This document shows positions 45,726-54,543 of a DNA stretch of 64,000 nucleotides, piece by piece. Under the pieces are notes generated by a model, which did no database searches, was not told the DNA's origin, and worked only from the letters and a program-made list of their open reading frames with translations. The DNA comes from Macrostomum hystrix. Lineage: Eukaryota; Platyhelminthes; Macrostomidae. A program made the translations under genes and the position numbers. The stretch is taken from the NCBI GenBank assembly GCA_950097015.1, contig CATNEN010000015.1:1161501-1225500 (forward strand), in the 5' to 3' direction. Numbering within the stretch: position 1 is the first letter of the stretch; each line of letters opens with the position of its first letter.

Positions 45726-46477
45726 TGCCACCAAAGTTGTACAGGTGGAAATTAATATTTCTACTACAGTTGACTCACATTAACTGGTGGACCTTAAAAG
45801 GGCCGTTTATATATGCACGAGCGGTAATTAGGCAACTGTATACTTTTCCAGCCGATTAGGCGTCCCCGAGATTAGAGTTTAGCAGTTCCCTTCGATAATA
45901 TTCTTAGTATAACTTCTGAGTATAATTCTACTTATACTTCTCACTGCTATCTTCCTTTAAAATGAATAACACAATGCAAAGCTGTCGGAAATTTATCTTT
46001 TAAACACACTTAAAACTATATTTACAAACACCTCTTGAAAAACTACTTCAACTTTTAAACTCTTTAAACACTCTCCTGAAACACTTTAATACTCTTGTAC
46101 AAAGGCTTTCAGCTTTAACTCAACTCAACAATTTCAACTTCAACTCTAAAAACACACTTCGAAACACTCTTACAAACTCACTGAAACACTTCGAACACTT
46201 TCGAACTCTCTCGGACTCACTCACAGGTTATTTTTCCAGACCAAAAGTGCGGCTATTTATAGTGAGAAAAATTAACTTTTGTTTAAACGGGAGCATTTTA
46301 CATAATATTATTTATAATATGCGATTTAAAACAAAATTATTTACATACAGTATTACTTTTGATACGGTACAAAGATAAACAAATTATTATTTTTTTTGGC
46401 GCATTTTTAATTTTATTTATTTTTTTATAATTTTTATAATAGAATAACGTATATACAAGAGGCTAACTATTACAACT
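45726..46477 (-). repeat. Left (3') LTR of the noncanonical element
   Basis: About 751 bp, starting TGCCACCAAAGTTGTAC and ending ATTACAAC on the plus strand. The interior is dominated by short AAACACTTT/CGAAC-type repeats (46010-46230) upstream of the TATA box. Confidence 0.75.
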
Positions 46478-46536
46478 TTCCCTCTCTAAACAAAGAAATT
46501 TGAACGAAAAACAGAAAAAGAGTGAAAATTTCTTTT

Positions 46537-47235
46537 CTAAAAAGTACAGTTGTTCGGCAAGTCTTTAAAGTAGGGGAAATTTACTTGATTGAACAACCAG
46601 CGAAACTCGATATTCACCAATTGTCGTTGAAAAGTCCTCGAGTCGGCTTGCCGCAGGCGCTGTAGTTCTCGTCCGATTGCGGCGTAGAGGATTACAACCT
46701 CCGGCTGTGCCATCAGCTCTTTTAGCGCCCTTACCGCCGCCCATACTTGTGCTCGTTGGGGCAAGGCCTCGTCCAGCCTTAGGTAGGCTACTCTTGTTAA
46801 GTAGCGCAGAATGGCGAAGCGGAGCCGTTCGGCATGCTCCCCGTACTTCACCATCAATTCTTGATATGTCAGTTCGGTTGATGGCGGTGGCGGAGGCGGC
46901 GGCAGTGCTTCGGCAGCGGGTTGACCATGCTTAGCCGCCGGCGCAATGACGATTTGGCACGTGCTTCTGGTACCCGGCGTATTCTTAGCGTGCCTCTCGA
47001 CTGGTGATACCGCCTGGGCCGCCATTACGTCTGCTCTCCTCTTGTGGGGGTCCAGCTGTCGCACCTTAGTTGGCGAAGAAGTTCGCGGCCGCTTTCCTGC
47101 TACCGGTTGAGGCCTCGTCGGTTGTCGCTCTGGTGCTGATATTTCGGCGTCAAGATCCACTTCAGGTTCTAGAGATCGCAGTAATTCGTCCAGCTCGTTG
47201 TCCATTTCTCTGCGCAAATTAGCTTTCCTTCTCAA
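46537..47235 (-). CDS. Uncharacterised 232-residue ORF of the LTR element
   Basis: I do not recognise this protein. It starts MRRKANLRREMDNELDELL and is acidic at first. It then has a basic, Pro/Arg-rich region (GKRPRTSSPTKVRQ, a possible nuclear signal) and a poly-Pro tract at about residue 115. A helical C-terminal half follows (STELTYQELMVKYGEHAERL ... NFPYFKDLPNNCTF). A TATATAAT box at 47268-47275 lies about 35 bp before the first ATG, so the likelier start is M11 (47205). The position just before the polypurine tract is where some LTR elements keep an env or accessory gene, but no signal peptide or membrane segment is present. Confidence 0.5.
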   Translation of the reverse strand: MRRKANLRREMDNELDELLRSLEPEVDLDAEISAPERQPTRPQPVAGKRPRTSSPTKVRQLDPHKRRADVMAAQAVSPVERHAKNTPGTRSTCQIVIAPAAKHGQPAAEALPPPPPPPSTELTYQELMVKYGEHAERLRFAILRYLTRVAYLRLDEALPQRAQVWAAVRALKELMAQPEVVILYAAIGRELQRLRQADSRTFQRQLVNIEFRWLFNQVNFPYFKDLPNNCTF

Positions 47236-47611
47236 AATTGTTGCTCCTAGATGCTGACCCTCCCTTCATTATATAGGCTTTGGGGGTTGGCTAAAAACGA
47301 AATAATCATGGATACTGTTGTCAAGTCCTAACTCGCTTGCTATTGGCTGGCGCGGGAGGTGGGGTTAGGCAGACTCACGGCTGTGTGGCGTGGGCCGGGA
47401 GAAAAGTGGCTGAACATAGTTTGAGCATAGTGAGCATAGCAAAATTTTCCTTTCTTTATAAAACCTTTAAATTTCAATTTTAATCTTCAAGCAAAATGTT
47501 TTTGGAAAGCTGGCATCAAAACGAATACATTGGTTTTTAAATTTTTCAAATATCATATGCCGTTCTCATTTTATTGACTGGCGGCACTAAAAAGGGCCGT
47601 TTAACTATTTT

Positions 47612-48021
47612 CTACTGTCCATTATTCATTCTCTCGTAGTTAATCGCATTGTTACGTGGTCTAAGATTATATCTTGCTTCAGGAACTTGGTCCTCTTCAT
47701 ACTGCTCAGCTTCTTGTTCGATTGGTTCATCTTCTTCAGCTTCTTCTTGAATTTCTTCCTCAATTTCTTCTTCTATTACACTCTCAATTTCTTCTTCTTC
47801 AGATTCTTCAATGTCTTCAGGCTCTCTTATTCTCCACTGTAATCTTCTTTCATCTTCTTCTTCTTCTTCTTTTTCTTCTTCTTCTATCACAATTTCTTCT
47901 GTTCTCTTCTTCTCCTTGACTTTTGTCTTCTGCTTACTAATCTTCCCTCTCTTAATTTTTGGCTCTGTCTTTTCTTTTCTTTTAACTCTCGGATGTCTTC
48001 TTTCCAAACTATCAGGTCCTT
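47612..48021 (-). pseudogene. Lys/Glu-rich ORF ending in a YNLRPR motif, probable polyprotein C-terminus remnant
   Basis: There is no ATG; the open frame begins after a TAA at about 48022. It is strongly basic (RKEKTEPKIKRGKISKQKTK), then strongly acidic (EEEEKEEEEEDE), and ends ARYNLRPRNNAINYE. A YNLRPR-type box is common near the end of LTR-retrotransposon polyproteins. It is best explained as a leftover of a deleted pol region. Confidence 0.4.
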
Positions 48022-48961
48022 ATAAAGGGGGAACTCTGTTGAACTATTGTCATCCGTTCCTACTTTTCAAGCGGACTAGAGATAGTCGGTCAGAATTTTC
48101 CGATACATGGCCTTATCACTGGCACATTTTCCTCACTTTTCCTCTCGAGGGCTCAACTTCTTTTCATACTTATCAGTCAGGGAAGTCTGGCAGCTCTAAT
48201 GCACAAGGCTGAGGCCGCATTAAGACTACTGTTTCTGATATTTTTCTCTTCAAACACTCACTGACTTCACTTCTTTTTCCTGAAACTGGCTTCACTTCTT
48301 TTCTGGAAACATTAACTTTGATCTCCTTTCTTCTGAAGCAATCAGCTGGCATTGATTCGGATTAGTTACAGAAGTCTGATATCTCCTTTCTTTGTTTATC
48401 CTTAATTTTACTTTGCTTGTTATTTATGTGAGTAGGCATAATCGTTTATCTGACTGCGGTTACGTGTTTTTTTTTTAGCATAATAATTGCATTTTAACTT
48501 TTTATATTTTTATTGCTTTTGTTTCTTTTCTTTATGGTATGTTTACACAGTTTATATACACAAAGCATTTCTATACACTATTTACAAATTCAGCTTCATC
48601 CTTCACAGTTCCTGTCAGACACCTTTATTTATTCTCAGAGCGTTTCAGGACAACTCTGCACACATGGTAACCTGGTCTTTTGTCCTCTTGTTCTCTGCTG
48701 ATTCTGCTTTTTATTTCTGTTGATGTTCCGGGTGTACCACATTGATAGCACCTGTTGAACATGTGGAAATTGTCCTTCGTTATGGTCTCATGATTCCTTT
48801 TTCCTCTTCCAGCTGATCTATTCTCAGTTGTCTGTTGTTTTCCAAACAATGAGGGATGAGCTGGCTGCTGGTTCATCAGCACTGCCATAATCAACATTAT
48901 AATCGACATCTTAACTGCTTTTCACTCTGTTTTTAATCGCTGCTTCTCTAATCCTTTCCGC

Positions 48962-49738
48962 TGCCACCAAAGTTGTACCACATTGGAAATTAATATTTCT
49001 ACTACAGTTGACTCACATTAACTGGTGGACCTTAAAAGGGCCGTTTTAACTTCTTAATTGGTAGCGTTTATATATGCACGAGCGGTAATTAGGCAACTGT
49101 ATACTTTTCCAGCCGATTAGGCGTCCCCGAGATTAGAGTTTAGCAGTTCCCTTCGATAATATTCTTAGTATAACTTCTGAGTATAATTCTACTTATACTT
49201 CTCACTGCTATCTTCCTTTAAAATGAATAACACAATGCAAAGCTGTCGGAAATTTATCTTTTAAACACACTTAAAACTATATTTACAAACACCTCTTGAA
49301 AAACTACTTCAACTTTTAAACTCTTTAAACACTCTCCTGAAACACTTTAATACTCTTGTACAAAGGCTTTCAGCTTTAACTCAACTCAACAATTTCAACT
49401 TCAACTCTAAAAACACACTTCGAAACACTCTTACAAACTCACTGAAACACTTCGAACACTTTCGAACTCTCTCGGACTCACTCACAGGTTATTTTTCCAG
49501 ACCAAAAGTGCGGCTATTTATAGTGAGAAAAATTAACTTTTGTTTAAACGGGAGCATTTTACATAATATTATTTATAATATGCGATTTAAAACAAAATTA
49601 TTTACATACAGTATTACTTTTGATACGGTACAAAGATAAACAAATTATTATTTTTTTTGGCGCATTTTTAATTTTATTTATTTTTTTATAATTTTTATAA
49701 TAGAATAACGTATATACAAGAGGCTAACTATTACAACA
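48962..49738 (-). repeat. Right (5') LTR of the noncanonical element
   Basis: About 777 bp, a direct copy of the left LTR with the extra segment ACTTCTTAATTGGTAGC near 49050. It is followed immediately by decayed Y-type repeats, showing that the element landed in or next to them. Confidence 0.75.
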
Positions 49739-49740
49739 GC

Positions 49741-50560
49741 ATGGATTATCAATGGAGTAGCACAAATTATCGATGGAGTAGCATGAATAATCAATGGGGT
49801 TGCATAATTTTTCAAGGGAAAAGCATGCATTTTCATGTGGGAAGCATCAATTATCGAGGGGGTAATATTAATTATTGATTGGTATAATAAATAATTGAGG
49901 TTAGGTATAAATTATCGAGATGAAAACATGAATTAACGGAAGGAAAACTATGAATTATACAGGGGAAGCATGATTTAGCGAGGGCAAAGCATGACTTATC
50001 GATAGGAAGTATGAATTATCAACAAAATTGTATGATTTGTAGAGAGGGTAGAATAAACATGGAGGTTGGTAGCATTTATTAACGAGGGGAAGTATGAATT
50101 AACATTTGAATTATCAACGGGGTAGCCTGAATTATCGTAGGTAAAGCATATATAAAGTTGGTAGCATAAATTTTTGAGCGGATAGCAAGATTTGTCCAGG
50201 GATAGCATGATATAACAAAGTGGTAGCATGAATTATTGAGGAGAAAGCATACCGGTCGATTATCAAAGAGAAAGCATGAAATATCGACGATGTGTCATGC
50301 ATTTTTGAAGAAAAACCATTATTATCAATTGGGTAGCTTGAATTATCTAGGGAAAAGCGTTAAATATCGAGGAGCTAGCATGAATTTTTAGGGGAAGCTG
50401 AATTATCGAGGGGAGTCATGCATTTTTTTAGGGGAAAGCATGAATTATTAATGAAAAATTATGAATTATGGAGGTGGAAACATAATTTATCAAGGGCGTG
50501 GAATGATTTATTCACTGGCTTGCACAAATTGGTTTATTGAGGGGCAGCATTATATATTGA
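49741..50560. repeat. Degenerate Y-type repeats, block 2
   Basis: Dozens of imperfect copies of a 20-21-bp motif around AGCATGAATTATCGAGGGG, with irregular spacing and substitutions. This is the decayed counterpart of the homogeneous arrays at 45275 and 53505. Confidence 0.75.
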
Positions 50561-50689
50561 GTAATGTTCTATCATCAACAGTTAAAAACTTAAGTACTGT
50601 TCGTGTAAGCTTTTATTTTTGGATTTTCGGCTTTTTGGGTACAGCTAACTATTAATAGTAAGAGCTATTGATTAGCTACTGTCAAAGCA

Positions 50690-51240
50690 AATATTTTTGT
50701 TTAATTGCTCTTCTCGCTCTGAGAAAATAATAATCTTTTTTAGCGCAGCAGCAAGTTTTTTTGATACAAAATTTTCGAGCATTTCTGTCAGCGTTTTTAG
50801 ATTCGGAAATATAAGAAAGGACTTTGAGCAAAGCTATTAGCGTAGATCATTTTAAATTTTAACCCCTTTTCAAGCATTCTTACAAGCAGTATTCAATAGG
50901 ATTAAAAACTATTAAAGATAAAATGTTATACTCGTATTCCAAACTAACAACAATTTTCCAGCATATCTGCAAGCGTAATCTGATTCAGAACTAGAAAACA
51001 TATGTTGAGCATAGCTAAAAGCGATATTATTTTTTATACTTTTTTCGATCATTTCGAGCGGTATCGATTCAAAAGCTAATGAGGACTGTTTGAGCATATG
51101 TAGCTGTTTAGCATTCTTTTATTTTCAAATCTAAAGAAAATTGTTTCGAGCATTGCTGTAATCTTTATTAGAAAACTAGGAGACAATGTTTTAATCCTAG
51201 TTAATAGCACTAATCTAAAAAAACTTTGCGTTTTTTCGTG
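50690..51240. repeat. Degenerate X-type repeat, block 2
   Basis: Contains TTTTCGAGCATTTCTGTCAGCG (near 50770), TTTCGAGCATTGCTGTAATC (near 51145) and similar runs. Its left edge, 50566-50740, is clearly homologous to 53006-53190 (shared AACAGTTAAAA, TCAAAGCAAATATTT and GCAGCAAGT). Confidence 0.62.
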
Positions 51241-51317
51241 CAGGGAAGCATTTATTGTTGTTTTGTGATGAATTTCATGAATTATGGTTGTGAAAACATG
51301 ACTTATTGAGAGTGTAG

Positions 51318-51715
51318 TGTATGGGGTTTGATTCCCAAAAAAGGGTAGGAGCGAGGCGGTGGATTTCTCTTTTGTTGATTATCAATGAGAGCGTGAGCTC
51401 GAAGTGTTGAAGAAAATGACGTCGATTGTGGCTCTATATTTATAGATGAAAACATGCATTTCCGGAAAATTCTGGAAAAATGCAAGAGTTATAACAAAGC
51501 TGATGCAATATAGTTTAAGTAACTTTAATATTGTAGCGCGAGATGATGTTATTTACATGTATGATATTTGATTATTGTTATTATGTGCTTTACAGATCAT
51601 TTGTTCTTAGAGTGGAAGTTTCTAGAAAAATATCGAAAAGTCAATTTGTAGTTTTACGGCGAATTTTCTGGAATGGCAAGTACGGTACGATGGAAGGTCA
51701 CGATGAGACGCTACA
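51318..51715 (-). mobile_element. Solo LTR (398 bp) with 4-bp target duplication
   Basis: The element runs TGTATGGGGTTTG ... GAGACGCTACA (TG..CA) and is flanked by GTAG at 51314-51317 and 51716-51719. Both flanks are Y-type repeat, which would be rejoined by its excision. A minus-strand TATAAATA box is at 51437-51444 and heat-shock-element-like sites lie upstream of it, so it reads leftward. No internal region remains. Confidence 0.8.
51437..51673 (-). promoter_or_regulatory. Heat-shock-element cluster and TATA box of the solo LTR
   Basis: Perfect alternating GAA/TTC pentamers occur at 51460-51477 (TTCCGGAAAATTCTGGAA, four units), 51615-51627 (GAAGTTTCTAGAA) and 51661-51673 (GAATTTTCTGGAA). 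The first starts 15 bp upstream of the minus-strand TATAAATA. This is the arrangement that the trimeric heat-shock factor recognises. Confidence 0.65.
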
Positions 51716-51719
51716 GTAG

Positions 51720-52140
51720 CATGAATTATCAGGAGGGTTGTCTAAATTATCGAGGGGAAGCATGAATTGTCGAGGGTAGAATACATTATTGAGGGGGTAG
51801 CTTGATTTATCAAAGGGGAATCATGAATTGCCGAGAGGAAGCATGAATTATCTGTGGATAGCATTTATTAACGAGGGGGGAGCATTAATCAATGAGGGGA
51901 GCATGAATTACCGAGGGGAAAGTATGAGTTGAGGGTTAGGGGGTTAGCATTCTCGATGGCGTAGAATAAATTATTGAGGGGATAGTTTGATTCATCAAGG
52001 GGGTAGCATGAATTATCTGGGGGTCGCATATATTTACGATGGGGAGCCCGACTTATCATGGGGAAAGTATGAGTTGAGGGAGGGCTTTGTCAGGAGATAG
52101 CATGATGTATCAAAGGGGTAGTATGATTTTTCACGGAGAT
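51720..52140. repeat. Degenerate Y-type repeats, block 3
   Basis: Imperfect copies of GTAGCATGAATTATCGAGGG with variable spacing, continuing the motif that the solo LTR interrupted. Confidence 0.72.
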
Positions 52141-52439
52141 TTTAAGAAAAGATAATCATACTATTGAAGTTGCATATTTTAAGCTTTTCTTCTTCCTAAG
52201 GCTGTAAAGCGTGATTTGCTTTCCCCAATGGGGGTCTTGGTTGCTAGTCAATTATACTAAAAATGAAAAGTGTCTATATATATATTATGTGCACACAACT
52301 ATTTCTGTGTCGGCTTATCAATTGAAACAATGTAAAAAGTGGTCATGTCGTTGTTCTAGCGTACGCGTTGTCCGATTTTCGCAATTCTTTCACTAAAATA
52401 TTCGCTTCTCTTAAGAATAAGTCCTCTTAGGAATAGAGC

Positions 52440-52740
52440 GCGACACTGTCAGTTTTATTAGATTGCATCGGTGCTTTTTCTCGCCCGCACGTGCGTTTGT
52501 AGCACAGAGGGCCGATTCTCTCAACGGAATATATTTTCTTTTCTTTCTCTTTTCTTTTCTTTCTCTTTTCTTTTCTTTCTCTTTTCTTTTCTTTCTCTTT
52601 TCTTTTCTTTTTCTTTTCTTTCTCTTTTCTGTGCTAGCAGAACACAGAGGTCCCGATACCGCCAATTGAATAGGATTGCGTCACTGCTTTTAGCACACGT
52701 ACGTGCGTTTACACATGGCGATAGTGATGTTGGTCTCACG
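52440..52740. repeat. Duplicated segment around a CTTTT microsatellite
   Basis: A 16-bp pyrimidine repeat (TTTCTCTTTTCTTTTC, 52538-52630) lies inside a diverged duplication. GATTGCATCGGTGCTTTTTC ... GCACGTGCGTTT ... CACAGAGGGCCGAT on the left matches CACAGAGGTCCCGAT ... GATTGCGTCACTGCTTTT ... CGTACGTGCGTTT on the right. The remainder of 52141-53000 is unassigned. Confidence 0.65.
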
Positions 52741-53084
52741 GCTGATTGAGTGTTCTGATTTGAATAAGTAAAATGTGCATTAGCAGATTAGTCTTTTATG
52801 ATGCGCAATGCTAACGAGATCTCTCCTTCTGCCTTAAGGAGAGATAAATCCATAAAACTGCAGCATTTATATTGTCAAACCCTGTCTCGACTTTGATCAT
52901 TGTGTTTCTTTCTTTTCATCTAGCTCCGAAGTACTTTTATTATTTTGCAGAATGCTGGTAAAATTTCAGCATCAGTTTTGTTACTGCTTCTTTTTCTTCT
53001 AATCTTCTATCACCAACAGTTAAAAGCAAGTTCCCGTTAATTTTTATTTATCTGGCATTTTTGGGTTCGAGTATAAGTTGCAAG

Positions 53085-53455
53085 CGTTTTTTATTAACTA
53101 TTTCAAAGCAAATATTTGTTTGCTTTATTATTACTCTTCTTGCTGTTAGAAAGGAATATACGCAGCAAGTGTTCTTCGATACTAAGGCCAAGGAAAGTTT
53201 TTTGAGAATACCTGAAAGCGTTCAGAAGTCAGATTCAGAAGTAGAAGAAAATATGTTTCGAGCAATGCTTCAAGCATTATCCGATTCAACACTAAATGTA
53301 GACTGTTCGAGCACGCGTGTAGCTTTTAGCGTTGTTTTTATCAAAACGAAAGGAAGAAAACTATTCAAGCATGGCTGTAATCGCTAATAGATTCAAAACT
53401 AGAAGAAAATATTTTAGTCGGAGCAAATGGCATTAAATCTTTTTAAATGAGGGTA
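53085..53455. repeat. Degenerate X-type repeat, block 3
   Basis: Contains TTTCGAGCAATGCTTCAAGC (53247) and TTCAAGCATGGCTGTAATCG (53364), then TTCAAAACTAGAAG. The 108-codon ORF here is only fortuitously open. Confidence 0.6.
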
Positions 53456-53504
53456 AAATGTTTCATCCAGGTATTGTCCGAATTTAACTCAGGAGTTACG
53501 AGCG

Positions 53505-54260
53505 TATTGAGGGTGCAGCATGAATTACTATCAAGGGGTTTCATAAATTATCGACGTAAAGCATGACTTATCGAGGGTGTAGCATGAACTATTGACGGAA
53601 GCATGACTTATCGAGGGTGTAGCATGAAATATTGACGGAAGCATGACTTATCGAGGGTGTAGCATGAAATATTGACGGAAGCATGACTTATCGAAGGTGT
53701 AGCATGAAACATTGACGGAAGCATGACTTATCGAAGGTGTAGCATGAACTATTGACGGAAGCATGACTTATCGAGGGTGTAGCATGAAATATTGACGGAA
53801 GCATGAACTATCGAGGGTGTAGCATGAAATATTGACGGAAGCATGACTTATCGAGGGTGTAGCATGAACTATTGACGGAAGCATGACTTATCGAGGGTGT
53901 AGCATGAAATATTGACGGAAGCATGACTTATCGAGGGTGTAGCATGAAATATTGACGGAAGCATGACTTATCGAAGGTGTAGCATGAAACATTGACGGAA
54001 GCATGACTTATCGAAGGTGTAGCATGAACTATTGACGGAAGCATGACTTATCGAGGGTGTAGCATGAAATATTGACGGAAGCATGAACTATCGAGGGTGT
54101 AGCATGAAATATTGACGGAAGCATGACTTATCGAGGGTGTAGCATGAAATATTGACGGAAGCATGACTTATCGAAGGTGTAGCATGAAATATTGACGGAA
54201 GCATGAACTATCGAGGGTGTAGCATGAAACATTGACGGAAGCATGACTTATCGAGGGTGT
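53505..54260. repeat. 40-bp Y-type array, left part (about 18 copies)
   Basis: The 40-bp unit is two related 20-mers: GTGTAGCATGAAATATTGAC, then GGAAGCATGACTTATCGAAG. Variants alternate CTATTG/ATATTG/ACATTG and CGAGG/CGAAG. The array is broken at 54260 by the Ty3/Gypsy insertion and resumes at 58268. Confidence 0.95.
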
Positions 54261-54515
54261 TGTTATGTAGTGAACGAAGGGAACAACGGATTTGTTGGCA
54301 GATTCCAAATTGAGCAGTTATCCTTTTGTGATAGCTTTGTGTCCGTATATTTATAGGTAGCTGATATGTTAAATCGAAAGTTCTAGAAAACACGGACTAT
54401 AGAAGGTTCTAGAATATTCTGGCCACAGAAGGTTCTAGAAACTACTAGCTTCCTCACTGCACTACTCATAGTGGCAGTATGCGTAAATTAGCATTCAGTC
54501 AGTCAATACACAACA
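54261..54515 (-). repeat. 3' LTR of the Ty3/Gypsy element
   Basis: Begins TGTTATGTAG and ends TACACAACA on the plus strand. The minus-strand polypurine tract (rich in GAGAGGGGGAAGA) lies directly inside it. It carries the same TATA box and heat-shock-like sites as the other LTR. Confidence 0.95.
54348..54441 (-). promoter_or_regulatory. LTR promoter: TATA box with three heat-shock-element arrays (copy in 3' LTR)
   Basis: TATAAATA lies on the minus strand at 54348-54355. Upstream of it are GAAAGTTCTAGAA (54376-54388), GAAGGTTCTAGAATATTC (54402-54419, four units) and GAAGGTTCTAGAA (54428-54440). All match nGAAnnTTCnnGAAn with no mismatch. The nearest begins about 20 bp from the TATA box. Confidence 0.7.
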
Positions 54516-54530
54516 TCTTCCCCCTCTCCG
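54516..54530 (-). promoter_or_regulatory. Polypurine tract
   Basis: The minus strand reads GGAGAGGGGGAAGA immediately before the LTR, the usual primer site for plus-strand DNA synthesis. Confidence 0.85.
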
Positions 54531-54543
54531 CAAAATCAGTCAG

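Larger units (their letters stand above)
45726..49738 (-). mobile_element. LTR retroelement with noncanonical internal region (about 4.0 kb)
   Basis: Two direct repeats bracket the element: 45726-46477 and 48962-49738. They are nearly identical except for a 25-bp indel near 45806/49044 and a change near 45743/48979. Each carries a minus-strand TATAAATA box (within GGCTATTTATAGTGAG). Inside the left copy is a minus-strand polypurine tract (TTTAGAGAGGGAAA, 46477-46490), so the element reads leftward. No protease, reverse transcriptase or integrase is recognisable in the 2.5-kb interior, so it is non-autonomous. The outermost flanks (CTGAA left, GCATGG right) do not form a target duplication. 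Confidence 0.72.

Noticed and set aside
45980-46230. Heat-shock elements in the 45.7-kb LTR (many TTCGAA runs)
   Set aside because: TTC and GAA are directly joined or 3-4 bp apart, not the 2-bp spacing the element needs.
48625-48909. 94-codon ORF with hydrophobic start inside the LTR element
   Set aside because: It has an ATG near the 5' LTR, but no recognisable domain; only one CxxC pair, not a zinc knuckle. Kept as a note under the element, not as a gene.
53061-53387. 108-codon ORF MGSSISCKRFLL
   Set aside because: Coincides with X-type repeat block 3; homologous X blocks are not open, so selection for coding is not indicated.
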